DNA of 9,489 nucleotides from Candidatus Bathyarchaeota archaeon RBG_13_60_20 (GTDB taxonomy: Archaea; Thermoproteota; Bathyarchaeia; TCS64). The stretch lies in the NCBI GenBank assembly GCA_001775965.1, contig MEZG01000067.1, forward strand, positions 2,676-12,164, read 5' to 3'. The notes beneath the pieces are model-generated. The model was not told the DNA's origin. It did not search any database and saw nothing but the letters and a program-made list of their open reading frames with translations. Made by a program: the position numbers and the translations under genes. Shown here piece after piece: positions 1-6,366 of the stretch (positions are counted from its first letter, which is position 1; each line of letters opens with the position of its first letter).

Positions 1-513
1 CCTCATCTCCTCGACGCTTGGGCTGGGGACACGGCCCCTCAGCCAGTCTGTGCCCATCCTGTCCAGCGGGTACTTCCAGACCTTCTCGTTATAGGGCACC
101 ATATAGTGCCTGGCGATGCCCTCGCCGAAGCTGGACCGTATCCACTCCATGAAGTTGCCGGGCTTCAGGGTCGGCCTGTCCACGACCCCCTGGATGCACT
201 CATCCCTCACCTCCCTCGGGAGGGGGTGCAGGTTGGCTTCGAAGGGGTACTTGACGTAGGTGCCCATCATGTAGATGTAGGCTCGGCGGTCGTGGGTGAG
301 CAGGTTGCCCGCCAGCAGCCTGGCGAAGAGGCCGCGGGCGTACTCGTCCCTAGTGAAAAGGATGTGGGGGGCGATGTCGAACACGTACCCGGCCTTCTCT
401 ACGCTGCGGCACAGGCCGCCGGGCGCCACCTCCCGCTCCAGGACCCTGTAGCCGTCCCCCAGGTGGTACGCGGCGCTGAGGCCCGCCAAACCGGCGCCCA
501 GTATTGTTATCAT
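1..513 (-). CDS. FAD-dependent oxidoreductase, protoporphyrinogen oxidase / UDP-galactopyranose mutase-like (partial, N-terminal 171 residues)
   Basis: The gene reads from an ATG at 513 down to base 1 with no stop, so 171 residues are visible and the C-terminal part is outside the window. The N-terminus is an FAD-binding Rossmann fold: GAGLAGLSAA at residues 6-15, an acidic residue ending the second strand (E26 in VLERE), then PGGLCRS (31-37) and DIAPH (46-50), which in this family bind the flavin. YPFEANLHPLP (89-99) and YNEKVWKYP (141-149) resemble the amine-oxidase/UDP-galactopyranose mutase-like flavoproteins often found in surface-polysaccharide loci. The substrate cannot be told from this fragment; a carotenoid or porphyrin oxidoreductase role is possible. 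The start is unambiguous because the FAD motif begins at residue 3. No SD precedes it. It lies 53 nt downstream of the serA stop on the same strand and may be read from its own weak promoter or by read-through. Confidence 0.85.
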   Translation of the reverse strand, partial: MITILGAGLAGLSAAYHLGDGYRVLEREVAPGGLCRSVEKAGYVFDIAPHILFTRDEYARGLFARLLAGNLLTHDRRAYIYMMGTYVKYPFEANLHPLPREVRDECIQGVVDRPTLKPGNFMEWIRSSFGEGIARHYMVPYNEKVWKYPLDRMGTDWLRGRVPSPSVEEMR

Positions 514-553
514 CGGTTACCATAGGGCTGGTAGGCCGGTTAATGAATCATAC

Positions 554-561
554 GCTTAAAG
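554..561 (-). promoter_or_regulatory. Possible TATA-like box for the FAD oxidoreductase gene
   Basis: On the minus strand the serA/FAD gap contains CTTTAAGC about 45 nt upstream of the ATG at 513. If it acts as a TATA box, transcription would begin near 530, giving a leader of under 20 nt. This is a weak match, judged only by A/T content and position. Confidence 0.25.
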
Positions 562-566
562 GAAAG

Positions 567-1484
567 TCACTTGAAGAACCTGATGAGCTTCTCGGCCACG
601 ATGGTGCTGTTGCCACGCTGAGCCTCCTCGCTCTCGGCCCCTATGTGGGGCGTGCACACCACGTTGCTCCTGGTCACAAGCTCGGGGTCCGGGTTGGGCT
701 CCTCCTCGAAGACATCCAGGGCTGCGCCCGCCAGCCTGCCCGAGTCGAGGGCCGCCTTGAGGGCCCCCTCGTCGACGACGCCGCCGCGAGCCGCATTGAT
801 GATATACGCGCCCTTCTTCATCTTACCGAACTGGGTCGCACCCATCATGTGCCTAGTCTGGGGGAGCAGGGGGACGTGGACGCTTACGAAGTCGCTCTCG
901 GCCAGCAGCGCGTCCATGGGCACGTCCCTGGCCCCCGCCTCGGCGACGAGGTGCCTGAGCTTGTCCATCATGACGTCGTAGGCCAGCACGTTCATGCCCA
1001 GCGCGGTGGCCTTCTTGCCTAGGAGGTACCCGATGCGGCCGAACCCGATGATCCCCAGGGTCCTGCCGGCCAGCTCGAAGCCGCCCAGGTCCTTCTTGAG
1101 CCACCTGCCCTCCTTGAGGCCGCGGTCGCCGCGGCTTATGTTGCGCGCCAGGTCTATCATAAAGCCCAGCACCAACTCGGCAACCGCGTTGCTGGGCGCC
1201 TCTGGGCTGTTGTAAACCTCGATGCCCTTCTCTTTGGCGACGCCTACGTCCACGTTGTCGAGGCCGACGCCGGCCCGGGCGATCACCTTGAGCTTGCCAG
1301 GGTTCTCCAGCACCTCCTTGGTGAGCTTGGTCCGGCTCCTGACGACCACGGCGTCGTAGCCGCCTATCACCTTCCTGAGCTCGTCCGCGGTGATCTCCGT
1401 TCTGAGGTCCAGCTCCAGGCCGGCGTCCCTCATCATCCTCACACCGTCCTCGTGGATGGTGTCCGCGACCAGCACCCTAACCAT
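567..1484 (-). CDS. serA: D-3-phosphoglycerate dehydrogenase, short form without ACT domain
   Basis: A 305-residue D-isomer-specific 2-hydroxyacid dehydrogenase, most likely oxidising 3-phosphoglycerate with NAD+ in the first step of serine synthesis. Visible features are RAGVGLDNVD (70-79), the NAD-binding GFGRIG (147-152) with acidic D170 ending the next strand (NAD rather than NADP), and the catalytic triad R233 (AARGGVVDE), E262 (DVFEEEP) and H280 (CTPHIGA). The protein ends just after the catalytic domain, so the ACT and intervening domains that give serine feedback in longer SerA proteins are absent. I chose the ATG at 1484 over the in-frame GTG at 1493 because AGGTGA (minus strand of 1490-1495) sits 5 nt before it. 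The gene follows ychF with a 9-nt gap and is evidently co-transcribed with it. Glyoxylate or hydroxypyruvate reductase remains a possible alternative. Confidence 0.9.
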   Translation of the reverse strand: MVRVLVADTIHEDGVRMMRDAGLELDLRTEITADELRKVIGGYDAVVVRSRTKLTKEVLENPGKLKVIARAGVGLDNVDVGVAKEKGIEVYNSPEAPSNAVAELVLGFMIDLARNISRGDRGLKEGRWLKKDLGGFELAGRTLGIIGFGRIGYLLGKKATALGMNVLAYDVMMDKLRHLVAEAGARDVPMDALLAESDFVSVHVPLLPQTRHMMGATQFGKMKKGAYIINAARGGVVDEGALKAALDSGRLAGAALDVFEEEPNPDPELVTRSNVVCTPHIGAESEEAQRGNSTIVAEKLIRFFK

Positions 1485-1489
1485 CACAT

Positions 1490-1495
1490 TCACCT
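1490..1495 (-). promoter_or_regulatory. Shine-Dalgarno of serA, overlapping the ychF stop codon
   Basis: On the minus strand TAGGTGA contains both the ychF stop (TAG) and an AGGTGA complementary to the archaeal 16S 3' end. Five nucleotides separate it from the ATG at 1484. It decides the serA start and suggests that termination on ychF feeds initiation on serA. Confidence 0.7.
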
Positions 1496-2705
1496 ATCTG
1501 TGGCCCTTGGCCGACACTATCTGGATAACATCACGGTCCACAAGGATATAGGTGTCGCCCAGCCTCTTCTTGGTGCGGGCGTCCACAGCGTATATGAAGC
1601 CCTCAGCGAGGTCCGTGTGTATCACCGAGGCGAACTGCCTGGCCGTGGTGCCCCTTGGGACCAGGTAGCAGTCGGGGAGCACCTGGCCGTGGTGGTTGGT
1701 GAGCTTCTCCGCGTTCTCCACGGGGTACACCGTGATCATGTTCAGCAGGCTGAAGAAGGCCTCGTTTATGGCCTGCTGGAGCCCAGTGCCCCCGTACTTG
1801 TTGAACACCTTCTCCCTTATCTTGTCCAGGGCCCTCCTCTGCCCCTCCGTCAGCTTCTCGGGGCTCCTGACCACGAAGTCGCCGTCGCCCGGTGTGTAGG
1901 CTATGAGCCCCGCCTCGGCCGCCCGCCTGAGGGCCAACTCGGCCTCCGCGCATGTGGCGACGACCCTGTACCCGGCCTCCCTGATCCGCCTCACGTTCTC
2001 CTCGGCACCGTCCCTGTCCGCCTTGTTGGCGGCCACTATGAGAGGTTTGCTTACCTTGCGGAGGGTCGTCGTGAACCTGGCGAAGTCCTCACGGCTCCAC
2101 TTGGCGCTCTTGAACCCGTCCAGGCCCGCCTCCTGAAGCGCCTGGGCGACGTGTAGCCTGTTGATGCCGAGGCCCGTGAGCTTCTCCTCCAGGTGCCTAT
2201 CTATGTTCTCCTTCTTGGCCTGCGCGGTCCTGGCGATGCTGTCCCAGTCCCTGGACAGTAGGGCGTGGAGCCACAGGTCGAACTCCTCCTCGAACATCTT
2301 GACGTCGCTAATGGGGTCGTTGGCGAAGGGGTCGCAGGGCTGCCCGTTGACGTCCGTGCAACCCGAGGCGTCAGCGACGACTATCAAGGCGTCGGCCCGC
2401 CGCACATCGTCCAAGAACTGGTTGCCGAGGCCCTTACCCATGTGGGCCCCCGGGATTAAGCCGGGCGTGTCGATGAGGTCCACGGGGATGAGCCTGACGC
2501 CGTCCACGCAGGCACTGTTCTGGGGGTCGTCCTTCACCCCCAGCTCCCTGCAGACGCAGGGCGCCCTGATGTAGCCGACTCCCCTGTCCGCCTTCGTGGT
2601 CGTGAAGGGGAAGGCGGCTATCTCCACGGGCTTCAGTGTGGCTGCCGCGAAGAAGGTGCTCTTACCGACGTTGGCCTTGCCGACCAGCCCCACGATCTTG
2701 GGCAA
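1494..2705 (-). CDS. ychF: YchF/OLA1-type GTP-binding protein with C-terminal TGS domain
   Basis: A 403-residue Obg/HflX-superfamily P-loop GTPase of the archaeal YchF kind. The G1 loop is GKANVGKS (9-16), G3 is DTPG (79-82) and G4 is NKAD (227-230). NKAD indicates guanine specificity, unlike bacterial and eukaryotic YchF/OLA1, which prefer ATP because G4 is altered. Residues from about 325 to 400 form the TGS domain (VYPVE...DCYLVPRGTTARQFA...DRDVIQIVSA), which contacts RNA or the ribosome in related proteins. The family is cytosolic and ribosome-associated, with an unsettled role in translation. The start is a TTG: an in-frame TGA lies two codons upstream, and the P-loop must begin within 10 residues. 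Upstream there is only a weak AAGGA with a 2-nt spacing. ychF is the first gene of the ychF-serA operon and is divergent from the 83-residue gene. Confidence 0.93.
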   Translation of the reverse strand: MPKIVGLVGKANVGKSTFFAAATLKPVEIAAFPFTTTKADRGVGYIRAPCVCRELGVKDDPQNSACVDGVRLIPVDLIDTPGLIPGAHMGKGLGNQFLDDVRRADALIVVADASGCTDVNGQPCDPFANDPISDVKMFEEEFDLWLHALLSRDWDSIARTAQAKKENIDRHLEEKLTGLGINRLHVAQALQEAGLDGFKSAKWSREDFARFTTTLRKVSKPLIVAANKADRDGAEENVRRIREAGYRVVATCAEAELALRRAAEAGLIAYTPGDGDFVVRSPEKLTEGQRRALDKIREKVFNKYGGTGLQQAINEAFFSLLNMITVYPVENAEKLTNHHGQVLPDCYLVPRGTTARQFASVIHTDLAEGFIYAVDARTKKRLGDTYILVDRDVIQIVSAKGHR

Positions 2706-2737
2706 TGTCCTTCAAGGTTACCTGTGGGGGCGGGTTC

Positions 2738-2743
2738 CTTAAG
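2738..2743 (-). promoter_or_regulatory. TATA-like box (CTTAAG) of the ychF-serA operon
   Basis: CTTAAG lies about 35 nt before the TTG start of ychF on the minus strand. A TATA box here would place transcription start near 2714, leaving a leader of about 10 nt. This fits the poor SD of ychF. The same hexamer appears at the promoter position of the DsrE-family gene at 9134-9139. Confidence 0.4.
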
Positions 2744-2782
2744 GTTATTCATGGCGCACGGGAGCCGTGATCTTGGAAAATG

Positions 2783-2801
2783 CTTAACTTAAACGTTAAG
2801 T
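2783..2801 (+). promoter_or_regulatory. Promoter region with TATA-like inverted repeat upstream of the 83-residue gene
   Basis: The A/T stretch contains two CTTAA copies (2783-2787 and 2788-2792) and a 6-bp inverted repeat, ACTTAA-ACG-TTAAGT (2787-2801). Any of these could be the TATA box, with transcription starting near 2812-2823 and a short leader before the ATG at 2829. The symmetry overlaps the presumed TATA, so it could also be an operator that blocks TBP when a repressor is bound; that part is inference. A strong AGGAGG follows at 2810-2815, but 13 nt from the ATG, longer than usual. Confidence 0.45.
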
Positions 2802-2828
2802 ATCTATGAAGGAGGATTAGGGGTATCC

Positions 2829-3080
2829 ATGTCGTCGGCTGAGGTCGAGCAGAGCTTTAGGAACATTGTCATGTTCTACTCCAAGGAGCTGAAGCTCGTG
2901 GACAACGGGCACAAGGCCAGCCTTGTGTTCAGCGACGCCCAGAGGAAGAAGATGACTAGGATAGGGATATTCGAGAGAGTGTACCTATACAGGGGTTGCA
3001 GGTTGACGTTGTCGGAGAAGACCCGGCAGATATTGGAGACCGTAGACCTCTACAGCCCGGGGGGCGTCCCCCTCATCTGA
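2829..3080 (+). CDS. Small uncharacterised protein, 83 residues
   Basis: I do not recognise this protein. It begins at an ATG preceded by an A/T-rich promoter and an AGGAGG element (13-nt spacing) and ends in TGA. The N-terminal half is charged and probably helical (VEQSFRNIVMFYSKEL, residues 6-21). The middle has a basic patch, QRKKMTRIG (38-46), followed by FERVYLYRGCRLTLSEKTRQILE (48-70), and the tail is VDLYSPGGVPLI. There is one cysteine (C57), no signal peptide and no membrane segment. The short basic helix-strand make-up could suit a nucleic-acid-binding or partner protein, but no motif proves this. Codon use resembles the neighbours, and no better ORF competes on the other strand, so I regard it as a real gene. 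It is divergent from ychF and convergent with the ferritin-like gene, 59 nt away. Confidence 0.75.
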   Translation: MSSAEVEQSFRNIVMFYSKELKLVDNGHKASLVFSDAQRKKMTRIGIFERVYLYRGCRLTLSEKTRQILETVDLYSPGGVPLI

Positions 3081-3139
3081 TCTTGCTCGCTGCGGCGAAC
3101 GCGCCACCCTAGCTGTCTCGGTGCCTAGGAGGAGGCGGG

Positions 3140-3610
3140 CTACCCTTCCGGGGGGACCACCATGAAGGTCTGGAACAGCCTCATGTACTCGTCGTAGGCA
3201 GCCTCGTCCCTGTCCAGGAGGTTGGAGAGCTGGGTCAGGAGGCTGTGGTGGCGCCTCTCGTCGTCCAGCATGTACCTCAGGAGCTCGGCGACCCTGTCGT
3301 CACCAGCTTCCTTCACCATAGACTCCAGGCGTGTAATCATACTTGACTCGACCCTAATATGCTGCTTGATGTTCTGGTGCAGCTCCACAGCCACAGCCAT
3401 GTCTAGATCCAGCTTGGGGGTTGACTCTCCAGCATCAACGTCCATGAGGGCTTGGCAGATCGAGGCGTGCTTGCCACTGTCCTGAATTATCGCCTGGATC
3501 AGGGCCCTGACCAGGGGATTAACAGTTGCCTCAGCCACTGGTGTGAGACTCTTGACGTGGCTTAGCTCCAGGGCTTTCTGCTCCTTTAGCTGTTTGACTA
3601 GTTTAGGCAT
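3140..3610 (-). CDS. Ferritin-like four-helix-bundle protein, possible di-iron protein
   Basis: A 156-residue, almost entirely helical protein with the ligand pattern of the ferritin/rubrerythrin superfamily. Candidate metal ligands, helix by helix, are E15 (LELSHV), H48 with D44 (DSGKHAS), E88 with H84 (KQHIRVESSM) and E118xxH121 (DDERRHHS). The DSxKH pattern in helix B is one I associate with small archaeal ferritin-like proteins. No CxxC rubredoxin domain, signal peptide or membrane segment is present, so it is not a classical rubrerythrin. It may bind iron or handle peroxide or oxygen in the cytosol, or be a non-metal helper. The ATG at 3610 has GAGGT (minus strand of 3618-3622) at 7-nt spacing. 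The gene is divergent from the DUF362 gene, with a 96-bp shared regulatory region. Confidence 0.82.
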   Translation of the reverse strand: MPKLVKQLKEQKALELSHVKSLTPVAEATVNPLVRALIQAIIQDSGKHASICQALMDVDAGESTPKLDLDMAVAVELHQNIKQHIRVESSMITRLESMVKEAGDDRVAELLRYMLDDERRHHSLLTQLSNLLDRDEAAYDEYMRLFQTFMVVPPEG

Positions 3611-3635
3611 ACTGAATACCTCAGGGGAATCCTTG

Positions 3636-3642
3636 TTTATAA
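3636..3642 (-). promoter_or_regulatory. TATA-like box (TTATAAA) upstream of the ferritin-like gene
   Basis: TTATAAA on the minus strand is centred about 29 nt before the ATG at 3610. Used as a TATA box, it would give an almost leaderless mRNA that excludes the visible GAGGT at 3618-3622. The A/T block at 3677-3685 read in reverse would instead give a leader of about 45 nt that includes it. Both may be used. Confidence 0.45.
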
Positions 3643-3676
3643 CTCATGATTCATCGGATTCAGCTCGAATTATGAA

Positions 3677-3685
3677 TATTTTTAA
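3677..3685 (+). promoter_or_regulatory. TATA box of the DUF362 gene, placing it as leaderless
   Basis: TATTTTTAA is centred 26 nt before the ATG at 3707, the distance from a TATA box to transcription start in archaea. No SD lies between them. The transcript would therefore start at or next to the initiation codon. The same A/T block may serve the divergent ferritin-like gene. Confidence 0.6.
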
Positions 3686-3706
3686 CCAATGGGTTGATGT
3701 ACATGT

Positions 3707-4738
3707 ATGGCTGATGCGCTTCGCCTCGGCTCCACAAAAATACTAAAGATCAGGGATGAGGGGGGCGTCAGGACCCTGCTGCCCGAGCGTGTCTCGGAGT
3801 CTGAGACGGTCCTGGTGAAGCCCAACTTCGTGGACAACGCCCCTGGGACCTACACTGATCCCGAGGCCCTCAGGGCGCTCTTCGAGGCCCTAGACACTAG
3901 GATTATCGTCGTCGAAGGCCACCAACTGGTGAGGTGCCTGTTTCAGGGTGAGACCGGCCTACCCTTCACAGTGGACGGGAAAGAGGTGGACTGGCAGTGG
4001 CTTCACCGTGGAGGCTGGGGGTGGGTCACCAGGCACCCCGACTGGGGGTGGTTCAGGGATGGCGGCCACCTGAGGCACATGAGGAAGCTGGATCAGAGGT
4101 ACATGGACGAGAAGGGGCTCAGCGACCTGTTCAGTGAGTTCGACGCAGAGTACGTCAATGTCACCGATGAGATCTGGGGCGGCAGGGTGGTCGATCCGGG
4201 CGACGTGAAAAGGGTCGTCGAGGAGCGTTACCCACTCATAAGGGAGACGCGGATACACGGGTTCATGCCCAGGAAGCTAGCTGAGCACAGGGGGTGCCCC
4301 CTCATCAGCTTCGCCAAGTTCAAGCAGTACGCCACCTTCACCCTTAAGAACATGTTCGGCCTCATACCGGACCCGATAAGGGCGTGGTGGCACGGGCCCC
4401 ACGATAGTCGGCAGCACCAGAGCATCATGGACATCAACAAGCTCTACCGCAGCTTCTTCGACGTAGTCGGCGTGTGCGAGGCCCTCAGGCGAACCCCCGT
4501 ACACGACGAGGATGGGACGTTGGGAGAGCCCGGGTTCAGGTACAGGGTGGCTGAGGACTTGGGCCTGGTGGGAACCGGGCCGGACCCCGTTCAACTGGAT
4601 TCCGTGCTTTGCGCCTTGGGCAGATACCCGACGAATGAATTGGACATGTTCAAGGCGTTCGACGGAGTCCTAGGCCACTACGACGACTCGCTAGTCGAGA
4701 AGGCCAGGGCAGCGTCACCCGAGTGGTTTCCAGGCTAG
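3707..4738 (+). CDS. DUF362 domain protein
   Basis: A 343-residue protein of the DUF362 family, whose biochemical function is unknown; many relatives are fused to or encoded near ferredoxin-type iron-sulfur proteins. Family signatures are VLVKPNFVDN (35-44), an IIVVEG strand (66-71), and ISFAKFKQYATFTLKNMFG (200-218) followed by a proline-containing loop and HGPH (229-232). No CxxCxxC cluster is present, so this member does not carry its own iron-sulfur domain. Residues 96-116 hold an unusual Trp-rich stretch (WQWLHRGGWGW then HPDWGWF), seven Trp in 21 residues, between the Rossmann-like strand and the core. There is no signal peptide or membrane segment. The ATG at 3707 is supported by the TATA box 26 nt upstream; an ATG at 3703 is out of frame. 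It is divergent from the ferritin-like gene, and its stop overlaps that of the convergent small gene. Confidence 0.85.
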   Translation: MADALRLGSTKILKIRDEGGVRTLLPERVSESETVLVKPNFVDNAPGTYTDPEALRALFEALDTRIIVVEGHQLVRCLFQGETGLPFTVDGKEVDWQWLHRGGWGWVTRHPDWGWFRDGGHLRHMRKLDQRYMDEKGLSDLFSEFDAEYVNVTDEIWGGRVVDPGDVKRVVEERYPLIRETRIHGFMPRKLAEHRGCPLISFAKFKQYATFTLKNMFGLIPDPIRAWWHGPHDSRQHQSIMDINKLYRSFFDVVGVCEALRRTPVHDEDGTLGEPGFRYRVAEDLGLVGTGPDPVQLDSVLCALGRYPTNELDMFKAFDGVLGHYDDSLVEKARAASPEWFPG

Positions 4739-5052
4739 CTCTCTTTCTCATAGTACCCCAGCTCCTTCTTGGGGCCGAAGCTCCTGACGCCCTTCTCACG
4801 CAGCTGGGCGCACAACTCCTCTGCCTCCTCCCCGGTGACCTCTCCCCGTCTCCTCATGTACTCGATGATCTCCAGGCCCTCCTCGTCGTCGTTGCACCTG
4901 CGGAGGAAATCGATGACGCCGGGGTCGTAGCCGGCGAAACGGCGCTCCTCCTTCGGGGCCTCCACCTGGAAGCTAAGGTCGGCCTTGCCTTTCCCCTGCT
5001 CAATCTCCTTCGCCAGGGCCGGGTACCGTTTCTTGAACTCGTCGCGCTCCAT
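4735..5052 (-). CDS. Small archaeal protein, DUF2095-like
   Basis: A 105-residue acidic protein with no signal peptide, membrane segment or catalytic motif that I can name. The N-terminus (DEFKKRYPALAKEIEQG, residues 4-20) and the C-terminal half (GVIDFLRRC, then EEGLEIIEYMRRRGE and RSFGPKKELGYYE near the end) match my memory of the archaeal DUF2095 family, which has no known function; this rests on recollection only. The central part, EVTGEEAEELCAQLREKG, looks like a short helix-turn-helix-like pair, but I would not claim DNA binding. The ATG at 5052 has a TATA-like TTTATTATT centred 33 nt upstream and no SD, so it probably has its own near-leaderless promoter rather than depending on glmU 45 nt upstream. 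Its TAG stop overlaps the TAG of the convergent DUF362 gene within a single CTAG. Confidence 0.8.
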   Translation of the reverse strand: MERDEFKKRYPALAKEIEQGKGKADLSFQVEAPKEERRFAGYDPGVIDFLRRCNDDEEGLEIIEYMRRRGEVTGEEAEELCAQLREKGVRSFGPKKELGYYEKES

Positions 5053-5080
5053 CTTTCCAGCTTGGATGGCGACCCGGAGA

Positions 5081-5089
5081 ATAATAAAT
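5081..5089 (-). promoter_or_regulatory. TATA-like box of the DUF2095-like gene
   Basis: In the 45-nt gap after glmU the minus strand holds a run of A/T (TTTATTATT with one flanking base) in otherwise G/C-rich DNA. It predicts transcription starting near 5059, about six nt before the ATG. This fits the absence of an SD and separates this gene from the glm operon. Confidence 0.5.
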
Positions 5090-5097
5090 GTGATGGG

Positions 5098-6366
5098 CTA
5101 CCTCTGCTTCTCCTTGTTCTCGGGGAGGGTGAACTTGATGACCTTGCAGGGTACGTCCTTCTGGATGATTAGCCCGGGTGCTATCCAGGCGTCGCTTCCC
5201 ACCATCACCCCCGGGTGTATGCTCACGTTGACGCCCGTCTGGACGTTGTCTCCCATGATGGCACCAAGCTTCCTGCGGCCGCTGTTTAGGCGTTCCCCCT
5301 TCACCATCACCTCTATGTTGGACTTGTCGAACCGCAGGTTGGCTGTGATGGTGCCCGCGCCCAGGTTGCAGTTGCGGCCCAGGACGCTGTCCCCGATGTA
5401 GCTCAGGTGGGCGGCGTGGGTGCCGTCCATGATGATGCTGTTCTTGACCTCGCAGGCGTTCCCCACCCTGACGCCCCTGCCCAGGCAGGTGCCGGCCCTG
5501 ATATAGCAGTTGGGCCCCACGTCGCTGTCCTCCCCGATGACGGCCGGCCCCTCTATGTAGGAGCCCGACCGGACCCTGGCACCCCTCCTGACCCATACGG
5601 GGCCGTGTAGGTGGGCCCCCTCCTCGACGGTGCCCTCGACCTTGTTCTCCAGGCCCGCCATAGCCCGTTCGTTGGCCTCCAGGAGGGTCCACGGGAGGCC
5701 TATGTCCAGCCAGTCGCGCTCCTCCAGGTCGTGCTTACGGACTGTGACGCCTCCGTCAATCATGAGCTGGAGGGTGTCCGTGATCTCGTGCTCGCCGCGC
5801 GCGCTCTTCGGGGTCCCTGCGATGTACTTGAAAACCTCGGGGGGGAACACGTATATGCCGACGTTGGCGTAGCTACTGGGCTCCTGACCCTTGGGGGGCT
5901 TCTCCACGACCCGTTTGACCTGGTCGCCGTCGAGGGCGAAGGCCCCGTATTGGCTTGGGTCCTTCACCTTTAGTGCCGCGACGGTGACCTCCCCCTCCCT
6001 GTGGTCCTCCACCACCTTTCTAAGTGCCCCCTCTGAGAGGTAGTGGTCGCCGTAGAGGCCCAGGAAGGTGTCGCCGTGGATCCACTCCTCGGCGGCTTTG
6101 AATGCGTCCGCGGTGCCCAGCATCTCAGCCTGGTGGGCGTATGCGATGTTGACTCCTCGGCTTGAGCCGTCCCCGAAGGCTGCTCTTATCTGCTCCTCCA
6201 GGTAGTTGGTGACGATCATCATGTCCTTGACCCCCGCCTCCCTCATCCTGAGGATCATCCACTCAAGAAGCGGACGCCCGGCGACAGGTAAGAGGGGCTT
6301 GGGTGTGTTGTCGGTTAGGGGCCAGAGCCTGGTCCCCTTGCCTGCGGCTAGGATGACTGCCTTCAA
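5098..6366 (-). CDS. glmU: Bifunctional sugar-1-phosphate nucleotidylyltransferase / acetyltransferase, GlmU (ST0452)-like
   Basis: A 422-residue two-domain enzyme expected to acetylate glucosamine-1-P and transfer UMP to make UDP-GlcNAc. Residues 1-230 are the nucleotidyltransferase fold: LAAGKGTRLWPLTDNTPKP (6-24), GTADA (84-88), YGD (105-107) with the metal-binding aspartate D107, EKP (155-157) and DWLDIGLPW (218-226). From about 250 on, hexapeptide repeats form a left-handed beta-helix. AAHLSYIGD (318-326) holds H320, equivalent to the catalytic histidine of bacterial GlmU acetyltransferase, and LGAGTITANLRFD (335-347) matches the acetyl-CoA/sugar loop. The order and length match Sulfolobus ST0452, which also accepts dTTP and galactosamine-1-P; such breadth here is inference. 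The start is TTG at 6366, overlapping the glmM stop as TTGA, with AGGTG 7 nt upstream. It is the last gene of the operon. Confidence 0.92.
   Translation of the reverse strand: MKAVILAAGKGTRLWPLTDNTPKPLLPVAGRPLLEWMILRMREAGVKDMMIVTNYLEEQIRAAFGDGSSRGVNIAYAHQAEMLGTADAFKAAEEWIHGDTFLGLYGDHYLSEGALRKVVEDHREGEVTVAALKVKDPSQYGAFALDGDQVKRVVEKPPKGQEPSSYANVGIYVFPPEVFKYIAGTPKSARGEHEITDTLQLMIDGGVTVRKHDLEERDWLDIGLPWTLLEANERAMAGLENKVEGTVEEGAHLHGPVWVRRGARVRSGSYIEGPAVIGEDSDVGPNCYIRAGTCLGRGVRVGNACEVKNSIIMDGTHAAHLSYIGDSVLGRNCNLGAGTITANLRFDKSNIEVMVKGERLNSGRRKLGAIMGDNVQTGVNVSIHPGVMVGSDAWIAPGLIIQKDVPCKVIKFTLPENKEKQR

Noticed and set aside
504..1022. Open frame of 172 codons on the plus strand opposite serA
   Set aside because: It lies wholly antisense to a gene with complete catalytic motifs; its product is low-complexity and matches nothing. 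Such frames are common in G+C-rich DNA.
1485..1493. GTG at 1493 as the serA start (308 residues)
   Set aside because: The AGGTGA SD overlaps this codon and is correctly spaced for the ATG at 1484, which also fits the family N-terminus better.
1452..2156. Open frame of 234 codons on the plus strand opposite ychF
   Set aside because: Antisense shadow of the YchF GTPase; no promoter, SD or recognisable domain.
3081..3139. Possible terminator or small RNA between the 83-residue gene and the ferritin-like gene
   Set aside because: The 59 nt hold no T-tract, convincing hairpin or RNA motif; it appears to be a plain convergent gap.
5000..5692. Minus-strand frame of 230 codons, Gly/Arg/Gln-rich, inside glmU
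   Set aside because: Alternate frame of the same strand over the hexapeptide-repeat domain; the repetitive make-up reflects the glmU codons shifted by one base.
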